Part shown: one piece after another, positions 8,695-16,849 of the stretch
Layout: the number at the start of each line of letters is the position of its first letter
Numbering within the stretch: position 1 is the first letter of the stretch
NCBI GenBank assembly: GCA_964614515.1
Contig: CAZTPJ010000010.1
Span: 1 to 64,000 of the forward strand
Direction of reading: 5' to 3'
Length of the DNA: 64,000 bases
Source of the DNA: CAZTPJ01 sp964614515
Lineage (GTDB): Bacteria; Planctomycetota; Phycisphaerae; Phycisphaerales; UBA1924
Position numbers and translations under genes: made by a program
Notes under the pieces: generated by a model
What the model was told of the DNA's origin: nothing
What the model saw: the letters and a program-made list of their open reading frames with translations, nothing else
The model's database searches: none

Positions 8695-8769
8695 CCGTGG
8701 CCACAGTTCGATGTGGCCACGCGGGATACTCCGTGCTCCGGACTTTTGCCCACCATCCATCGACTCCTC
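8695..8769 (+). repeat. 75-bp direct repeat R1, copy b
   Basis: It has the same ends and orientation as copy a at 8188-8262 and includes the GTGGCCAC hairpin. It is followed within 35 bp by an inverted copy of repeat R2. Confidence 0.85.
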
Positions 8770-8800
8770 GTGGCATCCGGCATGACTTCGAGAACCGACA

Positions 8801-8868
8801 CCCCGGAACACCAAGATCGGCGGCCGATCTTGGTGGCACGACGGAGCATCTCAATGCCACCCCGCCTG
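8801..8868 (-). repeat. R2 palindromic repeat, inverted copy
   Basis: The reverse complement matches 9239-9306 over 68 bp with few differences. The centre is the perfect palindrome CCAAGATCGGCGGCCGATCTTGG-type sequence (arms CCAAGATCGG/CCGATCTTGG). Together with the 9239 copy it forms an inverted pair around the 107-aa gene. Confidence 0.85.
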
Positions 8869-8886
8869 TCGCCATGCTGTCCATGC

Positions 8887-9210
8887 TCAGACAGAGGGCC
8901 ATTCCGCAATGTGGTCGCACTCGAATTCAATTCTCCCTTCGGGGGCAGCACCGAAGTCAAATCGCACTTTCCATCTACCGTTCTCGATCTCCTGCACCTC
9001 CCCCGAGAAGAGCAGCGGTTGTCCCACGTATTCGCCATAATCGAAGTCCATTCTTAAATGCGTAATCAACTTGAAACACAGGCAGAGGCTTCGCACCGGA
9101 AGACCAGGCAAGGCTAGATCCAGAAGCAGATCGTCGTCTGTCCAGGAAACAGAGCGGACCTTTGCGTCTCCGAGTCCTTGCTCGACAACTTGTCGAATCG
9201 CGGTGTTCAT
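8887..9210 (-). CDS. 107-aa orphan protein bracketed by inverted R2 repeats
   Basis: The ATG at 9210 has a good ribosome-binding site (AGGGAGATAA). The protein is acidic and looks like a compact beta-rich domain: alternating hydrophobic strands such as VSWTDDDLLLDLALPG, RWKVRFDFGAAPEGRIEF, then ECDHIAEW at the end. No signal or membrane segment is present. No family is recognised with certainty; the shape recalls small immunity proteins of polymorphic-toxin loci, which is only an impression. Inverted copies of R2 start 18 bp beyond one end of the gene and 28 bp beyond the other. Confidence 0.65.
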   Translation of the reverse strand: MNTAIRQVVEQGLGDAKVRSVSWTDDDLLLDLALPGLPVRSLCLCFKLITHLRMDFDYGEYVGQPLLFSGEVQEIENGRWKVRFDFGAAPEGRIEFECDHIAEWPSV

Positions 9211-9238
9211 TTATCTCCCTCTGGGTGTGCTGGGCGTC

Positions 9239-9437
9239 GGCGGGGTGGCATTGAAATTCTCTCTCGTCGTGCCACTATGATCGGCCGCCGATCTTGGTGT
9301 TCCGGGGCGGCCGTTGTCGCGGTGAATCGTCATCGTGTCTCTTCGCTCACGAGAGTCTTCGCTCGCTTCGCAGACGTGAACCGCCGACGTGTGGACGCCC
9401 AGAACATCAAGATCGAAGCGATCGTGATGGCACGAAT
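9239..9437 (+). repeat. R2 composite repeat, long copy (about 200 bp)
   Basis: The first 68 bp match the inverted copy at 8801-8868, and the whole 200 bp aligns with 49407-49590. It carries nested palindromes: ATCGGCCGCCGAT near 9280 and ATCAAGATCGAAGCGATCGTGAT near its right end, given here as arms ATCAAGAT and ATCGTGAT. The right end is ATGGCACGA in both long copies. Confidence 0.8.
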
Positions 9438-9573
9438 GTGCATCCACACCGGACGCCCCACCCTTAGGTTTCCCTCCGCATGACGTTGTTCGTTATTGTT
9501 CACGCGAACTCACGGCCGCATCCTCCCACACCACCAAGGCCCCCAACGCAGAGGCCCCGTTTGGTCAATACAC

Positions 9574-9602
9574 AGTGTCCCAGAAAGACAGGGCCGTGTC
9601 AA
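9574..9602 (-). promoter_or_regulatory. Candidate promoter reading into the accessory segment
   Basis: On the - strand, a perfect -35 TTGACA (9597-9602) and GACACT (9574-9579) are separated by exactly 17 nt. It points away from flhA toward the 107-aa gene, about 360 nt upstream of that start. The -10 match is weak. Confidence 0.35.
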
Positions 9603-9730
9603 GTACCCGAGGCTGAAGTTCGTCTCTTCCACGGAACATCATTCGGCGCCATGCGCCGCCGCAATCCCATCGACGCCTGCACGCGATCCGCCGGGTTTGG
9701 CGGACTTTCCAAACAAGTACAAAGACCCCG

Positions 9731-11920
9731 CTACGCGGCCGTGGTGGATGCGGTGGGCATCGGCGGCGATGCCAGCGCCAACGCCTGCACTTCGATCCCG
9801 GGTTCAACCTCGTTGTATCCAAGCACGGCCACGTTTGGCACGGCCTGTTCCACCAGTCCGCGCACAACAGCCCGCACCTGTGGCGACGCGAGTACCACGG
9901 GCGCGTGCCCGGCCGTGGCCAACTGCTCCAGCGCGCGAACGATGCACGCGGCCACTTCGCTCGCGACGCGCGCGGGCATCGTGAGCGTCGTGCCGCTCGG
10001 CCCGCGATCGATATAGCCGCTGATAAGGTCTTCCAGCGATGGATCAAGCGTGACGCACGGCAGGCGCATGGCCGCATCGCGCTGTTGTCCATCGAGTTGC
10101 GATTCCGCGGCCGCAATGGTGTACTGCGAACAGATCGTCCGGCGCAGGGCGTGCCGCACATACTCTGTCAGCACATCGAGATCCTTCGTCTTCGTGGCCC
10201 AGTCGCCGAGGGTCTCGACGATGGTCTCAAGATCGCGGATGGAGACGCGCTCGCGCAAGAGCGATTGCAGGACTTTGTGCAAGTCGGCTGGCTTGACGAT
10301 GTTCGGGATGGCCTCTTCGACGAGTTTGGGCGCTCGTTCCTTGAGGCCTGCGATCAGATTGTTAACTTCCTCTCGCGTGAGCATCTCGTGGGCGCGTCGC
10401 TTGACCGTCTCGGACAGGTGCGTCGCAAGCACGCTTGTGGGATCGACCACCGTGTAGTTCATCGACTCCGCGCGTTCGCGCAGGGCCGGGTCGATCCACC
10501 GTGCATCGAGACCGAACGCCGGCTCGCGCGTGGCTTCGCCATCGATCCGCCCCGACGCCATGCCCGAGTCCATCGCCAACAGCCGCCCTGGCCGGATCAT
10601 CCCGCGCACCACAGCGTTGCCGCGAATCTTAATTCGATAATCATGCGCCCCCAGTTGCACATTGTCGCGAATGCGAACGGGAGGCATGACAAGACCAAGT
10701 TCGGCCGCGAGTTGGCGTCGCACGGCCGTGATGCGATCGAGCAAGTCCCCCCCCTGCGCCGCATCGACCAGCGAGACCAGCCCATAGCCAACCTCAAGTT
10801 CGAGCGTGTCCACCTTGAGCAGCGACTCGACCGGCGCCTGTTCAACCACCTGCGCCTGTTCCCGATCAACTCGCTCGACTTCGGCCTTCTTTGATCGCCT
10901 CGTGCGGATCATGCTATACGCGAGCAGTCCAAGCCCGCTCGATGTCGCCAACAGCGGAAGCATCGGAAGTCCGGTCAACGAGAGCATCGCCAGGAACACG
11001 GCCGTGATAACGAGCCCGCGCGGCTGGCTGATGACTTGATCCGTCAGTTCATCGCCCAACTGCGCCTTGGAGCCGGAGCGTGTGACGATGAGCGCCGCCG
11101 CGACTGAGATAATGAACGAGGGCAACTGTGATGTCAGGCCGTCACCGATTGTAAGTCGTGTGAAGACGTCGGCCGTCTGCCCGATGGGCCAGCCCTTGTC
11201 GAGAATGCCCACGGCCATGCCGCCGAGGACATTGACAAATGTAATGATGATGCCCGCGATGGCGTCGCCACGGACGAACTTGCTGGCGCCATCCATCGCG
11301 CCGAAGAAGTCCGCTTCCTGGCGAATCTCATCGCGCCGGCGGCGTGCCTCGGCATCGTCGATGATCCCCGCGCTCAGGTCGGAGTCGATGGCCATTTGCT
11401 TGCCGGGCATCGCGTCGAGCGTAAACCTCGCCGCGACTTCGCTGATGCGCGTTGCGCCCTTGGTCACAACCACAAACTGCACAATGACGATGATCAGGAA
11501 GAGTACAATGCCGACAAAGAGCGACTCGCCCGCGACGAAGTTGCCAAAGGCGCCGATGACCTTGCCCGCGACATCCATCGCCTCTTCGGGCGAGGAGGCG
11601 TCGGCCGTGAGGATCAGCCGCGTTGACGCGATGTTCAGCACAAGTCGCAGCAGCGTCGTCGCCAGAAGCAGGGAAGGAAACACGCTGAAGTCCAGCGGTT
11701 TGTCCATGTAAATTGTTGTCAGCAGGATCACCACGGCGAGACTGATGTTCGCCGAGATCAACAGGTCCATGACCATCGGCGGCAGCGGAACGAGAATCAC
11801 CGCGAGCAGCGACACAAAGCCGACCGGCACGATCAGGCCGCGATATTCGCGCAGCTTGTATATCCATCCGGGGAGCGTCCCGGAAGCCCTGCCCACGTTT
11901 GTCGACGTCGCCTTCGCCAC
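9731..11920 (-). CDS. flhA: Flagellar export gate protein FlhA
   Basis: 729 residues. The start is GTG at 11920 with GGAGG upstream. Residues about 28-345 carry the transmembrane helices and the FHIPEP signature region (ARFTLDAMPGKQMAIDSDLS, about 172-191). A cytoplasmic linker and the C-terminal docking domain follow (about 375-710). FlhA is the ion-conducting, chaperone-docking part of the flagellar type III export gate, together with FlhB, FliP, FliQ and FliR. It starts 30 nt after flhB. A C8 run at 10747-10754 lies in the cytoplasmic part (QGGDLLD). The extreme C-terminus (LALASPPMPTASTTAA) is a short non-conserved tail. Confidence 0.96.
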   Translation of the reverse strand: MAKATSTNVGRASGTLPGWIYKLREYRGLIVPVGFVSLLAVILVPLPPMVMDLLISANISLAVVILLTTIYMDKPLDFSVFPSLLLATTLLRLVLNIASTRLILTADASSPEEAMDVAGKVIGAFGNFVAGESLFVGIVLFLIIVIVQFVVVTKGATRISEVAARFTLDAMPGKQMAIDSDLSAGIIDDAEARRRRDEIRQEADFFGAMDGASKFVRGDAIAGIIITFVNVLGGMAVGILDKGWPIGQTADVFTRLTIGDGLTSQLPSFIISVAAALIVTRSGSKAQLGDELTDQVISQPRGLVITAVFLAMLSLTGLPMLPLLATSSGLGLLAYSMIRTRRSKKAEVERVDREQAQVVEQAPVESLLKVDTLELEVGYGLVSLVDAAQGGDLLDRITAVRRQLAAELGLVMPPVRIRDNVQLGAHDYRIKIRGNAVVRGMIRPGRLLAMDSGMASGRIDGEATREPAFGLDARWIDPALRERAESMNYTVVDPTSVLATHLSETVKRRAHEMLTREEVNNLIAGLKERAPKLVEEAIPNIVKPADLHKVLQSLLRERVSIRDLETIVETLGDWATKTKDLDVLTEYVRHALRRTICSQYTIAAAESQLDGQQRDAAMRLPCVTLDPSLEDLISGYIDRGPSGTTLTMPARVASEVAACIVRALEQLATAGHAPVVLASPQVRAVVRGLVEQAVPNVAVLGYNEVEPGIEVQALALASPPMPTASTTAA

Positions 11921-11950
11921 CAGCGCCTCCAGACCTTACATCCGTGCCGA

Positions 11951-13018
11951 CTATGCGGCGCGATTCTCCATTCGATACACAAACGCCAGGATCTCCGCCA
12001 CGGCCTCATAATGCTCCGGACGAATCTCCTGTCCGACTTCCACTCCCGCAAACAGCGCCCGCGCCAGCGGTGGACGCTCGACCACCGGCACTCCGTGCAT
12101 CTGCGCAACTTGCCTGATCCGCAGCGCCATCAGGTCCGCGCCCTTGGCCAGCACACGCGGCGCTCGCATCGAATCCGATTCATACCCGAGCGCCACCGCG
12201 AAGTGCGTCGGGTTTGACACGACGACGTCCGCCTTCGGCACGGCCTGCTGAATCCGCTGCATCGCGATTTGCTGCGCAAAGCGGAATCGATGCGCCTTCA
12301 TTTCCGGGTCACCTTCCATCTGGCGTCGCTCATCCTTGACGTCGTGTTTGGTCATCTTCAGGTCCTGCTGATGCTGCCACTTCTGATACACATAGTCAAT
12401 AATTCCAAGCACCAGAAGCACCAGCAACAACCACAGACACAACTCAACCAACAGCCGTGCGCTCTGTTCAACCGCCATCCACAGCGGCAAGAGCGGCAAC
12501 GACACGATTCGATGCGACTGCACATGCACAACCGCGACGATCACGAGCAGCACAAGGCACAGTTTCAGCGCGTTCACGCCGGTCTTGACCAGGTTCTTGC
12601 GGCTGAACATCCGCTTCAGTCCCGCGAGCGGATTCAGTCGGTCTCCCTTGGGCTTAAGCGGATATAACGTAAGAAGAAGACCGACCTGCGACACTTGTCC
12701 GATCAGAGCGGCCGCACCCATCAGAAGGAGGAACGGCACGACCAGCATCGCCGCCTCGCCCATCGCCCACAGAAACGTATCCTGGACTTGATCGGCGCTC
12801 AGTGGATCGCCAATCGCCTCGTTGCTGAGGACGCGCTGCATCACCTTTGCAAAGCCCGAAGCGAGCATGCCCGACAGCGCGAGAATGAGCAAGAAGCCGC
12901 AGATCAAGTCGATCGCCGCCGAGAGGTCCTGGCTCTTGGCGACCTGCGCCCTGTTGCGCGCTTCAGAGAGCCGGCGCGTTGTCGGCCTTTCCGTGCGTTC
13001 GCCCATGTCCTCAGCCAT
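11951..13018 (-). CDS. flhB: Flagellar export switch protein FlhB
   Basis: 355 residues. It opens with GERTERPTTRRLSEARNRAQ, the conserved FlhB N-terminus, followed by four membrane helices (about 36-206). The autocleavage site NPTH is at 269-272 (cut between N269 and P270), with the conserved HFAVALGY after it. FlhB switches export from rod/hook to filament substrates with the ruler FliK. The start overlaps the end of fliR by 8 nt, and its ribosome-binding region is a run of nine G residues (complement of C9 at 13021-13029). Length is normal. Confidence 0.96.
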   Translation of the reverse strand: MAEDMGERTERPTTRRLSEARNRAQVAKSQDLSAAIDLICGFLLILALSGMLASGFAKVMQRVLSNEAIGDPLSADQVQDTFLWAMGEAAMLVVPFLLLMGAAALIGQVSQVGLLLTLYPLKPKGDRLNPLAGLKRMFSRKNLVKTGVNALKLCLVLLVIVAVVHVQSHRIVSLPLLPLWMAVEQSARLLVELCLWLLLVLLVLGIIDYVYQKWQHQQDLKMTKHDVKDERRQMEGDPEMKAHRFRFAQQIAMQRIQQAVPKADVVVSNPTHFAVALGYESDSMRAPRVLAKGADLMALRIRQVAQMHGVPVVERPPLARALFAGVEVGQEIRPEHYEAVAEILAFVYRMENRAA

Positions 13019-13814
13019 GGCCCCCCCCCTCGGCCGTACGTCCCCACACCCACTCGAGCATCTGGTGCAGCACGCTCTCGGTCTCGGCGAGCTGCGCGGC
13101 GTGAATCGTCGCGGATGTCCACGCCAGCACCACCAGGCCGAGCAGGATCTTCATCGCGAACCCCACGCTCAGGATGTTCACCTGCGGCATTGTCTTCGCA
13201 ACCACGCTCATGCCGATCAGAATCATGAGTACCGACACGACCACCGGCGCCGCCACGCGAAGCGCCAACTCCATCCCCGATGTTAACGTGCCCACGACGA
13301 GATTGAGCGGCGCTTCATCCAGTCCGAACGATCCGATCGGCACCGTTTCAAACGTCCGCGCAATCGCCAGGAACAACACATCCAGGCCGCCAAGCGCGAT
13401 AAAACCAGCCATGGCCGCATAGAACAACAGATTCGCCACGGCCTCCGACTCCGCATCCATTTCGGGGTTGAACACGCGCGCGATGCCCAGACCCATCTGA
13501 TGCCCGGCGATAGTTCCCGCCATGTCCGCCGCGTACAACGGAATCGACGCGATCAGGCCGATCGATGAGCCGATGAGAAGTTCAGACACCGCAAGCGGCG
13601 CGATCGTGAATACGTCAGCACCCGCGGCCAAACCCACCTCCCGGGGCGTCATGGGATAGATGACGGCCGCGAACATCATCGCGAGCATGATCTTGAACCG
13701 TCGCGGCACGAGCCGACCCGAGATGAGTGGAGAGAACACAAGCAGACCCGTCAATCGCACGAGCACCAGGCCGTACGGAAGCGCGTGATCCAGGATCGGC
13801 TCAAACGAAGGCAT
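13011..13814 (-). CDS. fliR: Flagellar export gate protein FliR
   Basis: 267 residues with about six hydrophobic segments. Recognisable blocks are RLTGLLVFSPLISGRLVPRR near the N-terminus and YAADMAGTIAGHQMGLGIAR in the middle, as in FliR. FliR completes the FliP5Q4R1 export gate core. It lies between fliQ (43-nt gap) and flhB (8-nt overlap). The C-terminus AEGGGHG is encoded by the C9 homopolymer (13021-13029) that also precedes the flhB start. Confidence 0.94.
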   Translation of the reverse strand: MPSFEPILDHALPYGLVLVRLTGLLVFSPLISGRLVPRRFKIMLAMMFAAVIYPMTPREVGLAAGADVFTIAPLAVSELLIGSSIGLIASIPLYAADMAGTIAGHQMGLGIARVFNPEMDAESEAVANLLFYAAMAGFIALGGLDVLFLAIARTFETVPIGSFGLDEAPLNLVVGTLTSGMELALRVAAPVVVSVLMILIGMSVVAKTMPQVNILSVGFAMKILLGLVVLAWTSATIHAAQLAETESVLHQMLEWVWGRTAEGGGHG

Positions 13815-13857
13815 GGGAACGTGGGACTCTCCGAGTATCGCGCGGAAGGGGCTAGGG

Positions 13858-14109
13858 TCATTGCATGGTGAAGAGCATCGCGGCGTATTCCATAAGTTTC
13901 ATCGCGATCCACGGAATGAGCAGCGCCGCGACGATCACCATGACGAAGATCTTGGGCACGAACGACAACGATTGATCCTGAATGGACGTGATCGACTGCG
14001 CGATGCTCACGACAAGTCCCACAAGCACCCCCGCGCCCAGGATCGGCGCGGCGATGCGCAGCGTCATCATCAGCGTTTCCCGCACCAGCAGCAGCGCTTC
14101 GTCAGACAT
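13858..14109 (-). CDS. fliQ: Flagellar export gate protein FliQ
   Basis: 83 residues, the usual size. Two membrane helices (about 16-40 and 50-74) flank the conserved segment VSIAQSITSIQDQSLSFVPK. FliQ subunits surround FliP in the export gate. The start overlaps the end of fliP by 8 nt, so the two are translationally coupled. Confidence 0.95.
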   Translation of the reverse strand: MSDEALLLVRETLMMTLRIAAPILGAGVLVGLVVSIAQSITSIQDQSLSFVPKIFVMVIVAALLIPWIAMKLMEYAAMLFTMQ

Positions 14110-15172
14110 GACTCACCTCCGTGCCGCGGTGGCGCGGCCCCTGTTCGGTGTCGTGCTGGGTGGATGCGATAGGCGCGCCGCGTCGCGCATCGTTCCCACA
14201 CCCTTCACGCTGCCGCCCGCGTCCGACTGGTTTCGGCACGACAAGCAGCAGCAGAATCAGCACGGCCGTGCCCGCGTCGACACCCCTGGCGTCCTGTACA
14301 AAACTCTGCATCAGATTGCCCACGACCAGTTGCCACCCATCCACCAGCACGAAAAGCAGCAACTTGAACGGCAGACTAATGAGGACCGGCGGCAGCATCA
14401 TCATGCTCATCGAGATCAGCAGGCTGGCGATGACCATGTCGATCACGAGGAACGGCAGATACACCCGAAAGCCCATCAGGAACGCCGTCTTAAGTTCGCT
14501 GAGCATGTACGCCGGGATCAGCGTAATCATGTCCACGTCCGCCCGCGTGAGGTTTTCAGGCTCGGACGTGTCCACGCCGCGATAGTTCAGGATCATGTAC
14601 ACGCTCGACCAGTTGCCCGTGCGCTCGATCTGATCGAACATGAAGTCGCGCAGCGGCTGTCGCGCACGCTCCCACAGCACGTCATAGTCGCGGATCTCCC
14701 CGCGTTCATACGGCCCCACCGCCTCCGCATAGATCCGGTCGATCGTCGGCGTCATCACCAGCAGCGTCATGAAGAGCGCAAGACCCAGAGTCACCTGAGG
14801 CGGCGGCAAACTGGCCGTGCCCAGCGCCTGCTTGAGCAGCGCCAGCACGATGATGATCCGCACGAAGCATGTTGTCATCAACATGATCGACGGCACCAGC
14901 GTGATGACCGTCAACAGGATCATGATATTAAGCCCGGCCGACAGCCCCCCCTCGCTCTGGGCGCTTTGACCAGTCAGCGCCTGGGCGGCCGAGTTGACGA
15001 CGGAGAGCGGATTGAGGCTTGACGAAGTTGAGGCATCGCCATCCGTGAACGCCGGCATGACCGCCGTGCTCCACGGCGCGACCATCGGCGGTCCCATGCC
15101 CCCCCCCTCGGCATCGGCGCATGCGACCAGCATCGCCGCACAGATCGCGATCCATCGCATCGCGCCGATCAT
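14102..15172 (-). CDS. fliP: Flagellar export gate protein FliP with extra C-terminal tail
   Basis: 356 residues from ATG 15172, which overlaps the fliO stop (TGATG) and has AGGAGG 8 nt upstream. After a signal-like N-terminus and a Ser-rich linker, the FliP domain spans about 80-292: NIMILLTVITLVPSIMLM, FVRIIIVLALLKQALGT, LIPAYMLSELKTAFLMGF and LPFKLLLFVLVDGW. FliP normally stops just after this point. Here about 64 residues follow, with a further hydrophobic stretch (TAVLILLLLVVP, about 302-313) and a basic polar end. C9 (15099-15107) and C7 (14945-14951) runs lie in the N-terminal half of the gene. Confidence 0.94.
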   Translation of the reverse strand: MIGAMRWIAICAAMLVACADAEGGGMGPPMVAPWSTAVMPAFTDGDASTSSSLNPLSVVNSAAQALTGQSAQSEGGLSAGLNIMILLTVITLVPSIMLMTTCFVRIIIVLALLKQALGTASLPPPQVTLGLALFMTLLVMTPTIDRIYAEAVGPYERGEIRDYDVLWERARQPLRDFMFDQIERTGNWSSVYMILNYRGVDTSEPENLTRADVDMITLIPAYMLSELKTAFLMGFRVYLPFLVIDMVIASLLISMSMMMLPPVLISLPFKLLLFVLVDGWQLVVGNLMQSFVQDARGVDAGTAVLILLLLVVPKPVGRGRQREGCGNDARRGAPIASTQHDTEQGPRHRGTEVSHV

Positions 15173-16101
15173 CACGCCGCCCTCCTGGCCGCGGCGAGGC
15201 GTGCGCGAAGCGCCTCGGTCGCACGATCCGCCGTCGCGGGACGTGCTCGCGAAGCCGCGGACGCGACGGGTCCAACACGCGCCACAGGCGTCAGCAGTTC
15301 TCGGGGAGTCCGTTCCACGGGCATCGTGGCGCGAGCGGACGTCGGCGGGCGCGGCGCAACCATCGGCGTCGCCGGTGAATCTGCGCGACGTGATGCGACA
15401 GATGCGGAGGCGGGGCGATGAACGCGGCGCTCCGGGGTCCGTTCCGCGGCCGTATGCGCGCTGTCGAATCGCCCGAGCACAGAGCGGAATCGGCTACCGA
15501 TCGACTCGCCGTCATTCTCGCGCATCTTCATGACGATCGTGGCAACCTCTTCGGGGTCCGTGATCTCGGCGAGCGTGGTCATGGCGCCGCCGCCAACCCC
15601 CATGACGCCGCGGCCATGAGACCGGCAGATCAGCAGCACGCGCCGCTCCACCTTCAGCATGATGAGCGTCTGCCCGCGCCCGAGCGGATACCTCGCCAGG
15701 ACGAAAACCACGCCCGATGGCGCTCGCCCGCCGGGGCCCATCATGGCCGACAGGCCACCGCGAGCCTTTGCGATTCGACGGCCAATTCCGGCGAGAAGCA
15801 CGATCAAACCCACGACGCCCGCAAGCGCCGCCAGCGTCCGCCCAAGGCCTCCGCCCGCAACAACCTCGGTTGAACCCGCGTCGCCCCCCCCCGACTTGAT
15901 CCCCCCCCCCGACAGCGGCATCAGCGTCTCGCGGTTCGTGGTCGAAGGAAGCCGTCGCTCGGCGTCAGGCTCAGCCCCCGCGCGAGTCGCGTCGCGCACA
16001 CCTGGCACGGCCTCCAGCGGCGGGCCTACCACTTGCCCCGCCGTGGAACTCGCCACGTACAGCACACTCGCCACCACGACTCGAAGCATGTTCACTGGCA
16101 T
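15172..16101 (-). CDS. fliO: FliO-like flagellar export component
   Basis: 309 residues. ATG 16101 has AGGAAGG upstream. A signal-like N-terminus and Pro/Gly-rich stretch lead to one membrane helix (about 87-106, TLAALAGVVGLIVLLAGIG), then the FliO domain: LARYPLGRGQTLIMLKVERR, VLLICRSHGRGVMGVGGGAM, TTLAEITDPEE. FliO helps assemble the FliP ring. The C-terminal 90 residues are Ala/Arg/Pro-rich with no fold. Two homopolymers, C10 at 15901-15910 and C9 at 15884-15892, encode the GGGIKSGGG segment before the helix; a slip in either would truncate the protein ahead of the conserved domain. Confidence 0.85.
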   Translation of the reverse strand: MPVNMLRVVVASVLYVASSTAGQVVGPPLEAVPGVRDATRAGAEPDAERRLPSTTNRETLMPLSGGGIKSGGGDAGSTEVVAGGGLGRTLAALAGVVGLIVLLAGIGRRIAKARGGLSAMMGPGGRAPSGVVFVLARYPLGRGQTLIMLKVERRVLLICRSHGRGVMGVGGGAMTTLAEITDPEEVATIVMKMRENDGESIGSRFRSVLGRFDSAHTAAERTPERRVHRPASASVASRRADSPATPMVAPRPPTSARATMPVERTPRELLTPVARVGPVASAASRARPATADRATEALRARLAAARRAA

Positions 16102-16188
16102 ATCGCCTTCCTGGCCGCCCGTCCGGATTCCACCGGACCTCTTCACGCAAGTCACCAACCCACCCAGCACCCAGCACTCTGCACTCGC

Positions 16189-16632
16189 TCACGCCGCCGC
16201 TTCGCCCGTCAAGCCCGCGAGCCCCGAGTCAAGAATCTCATTCACCCGCACGCAGAAGTTGTCGTTGAGCACCAGCACTTCGCCGCGCGCCACCGGACGA
16301 TCGTTCACGTAGACATCCACCGGATCGCCCGCGAGTTTGTCCAATTCAACCACGGAACCATCAGCAAGCCGAAGCACATCCTCGACGAGCATGCGCGTTC
16401 GACCCAGTTCAATCTTCACGCGAAGGTTGACATCGCCGAGCAGTTCGATGGCGCGGGGATTCACGGCCGTGCCGCTCTTGCCCAGCGGCGGCAGTTTCAG
16501 CGACACGGGTTCCTGCGCCCCGCCGTCATCGGGTGTTTCCTCGATTTCGGCCGCGACAGTGGCGGCATCCTCAGGCGCTGAGGCGGAAACCTCAGGCTGT
16601 GGCGTACCGGTCTGGTCCTGCTCATCCGACAT
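16189..16632 (-). CDS. fliN: Flagellar motor switch protein FliN
   Basis: 147 residues from ATG 16632, preceded by GAGGAGGTCGG. An acidic N-terminal 55 residues precedes the SpoA (FliN) domain (about 63-142): VNLRVKIELGRTRMLVEDVL, LADGSVVELDKLAGDPVDVY, VLVLNDNFCVRVNEIL. FliN forms the bottom of the C-ring with FliM and FliG. No fliM is found in the window, although fliM often sits between fliL and fliN; here that spot is a 217-bp gap with two small palindromes (around 16675-16730). Confidence 0.93.
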   Translation of the reverse strand: MSDEQDQTGTPQPEVSASAPEDAATVAAEIEETPDDGGAQEPVSLKLPPLGKSGTAVNPRAIELLGDVNLRVKIELGRTRMLVEDVLRLADGSVVELDKLAGDPVDVYVNDRPVARGEVLVLNDNFCVRVNEILDSGLAGLTGEAAA

Positions 16633-16849
16633 CCCGACCTCCTCACGACACATGGCGACCCGACACTCGAACCCGCCGCGGAGCGGCAGGCCACCCGGAG
16701 ACCCGCCGTAGAGTGGCGGGCCGTCCGGCGAGCGTTCCCATCGGCCGCGAGTGACGACCACTCGGATATTTCGCGCGATGTGTCAGAGGTTGCGTCGCGC
16801 GGGGCAAACTCCGCGCCGTCCGCGCAACACTCGCTGCGTCCCGGATAAC

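Larger units (their letters stand above)
7783..9730. other. Repeat-rich accessory segment inserted between flhA and flhF
   Basis: About 1.95 kb between two flagellar genes that are adjacent or nearly so in many relatives. It contains one R3 palindrome (8077), a direct repeat pair (8188 and 8695), an inverted repeat pair (8801 and 9239), and two small - strand ORFs (70 and 107 aa). The stretches 7783-8076 and 9438-9730 hold no gene I can support. I see no transposase or integrase. Confidence 0.6.

Noticed and set aside
8632..9065. Two + strand open frames across R1 and R2
   Set aside because: They translate repeat DNA and lie opposite the better supported 107-aa gene.
16633..16849. A degenerate fliM between fliL and fliN
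   Set aside because: The 217-bp gap shows no FliM-like words in any frame; only small palindromes are visible.
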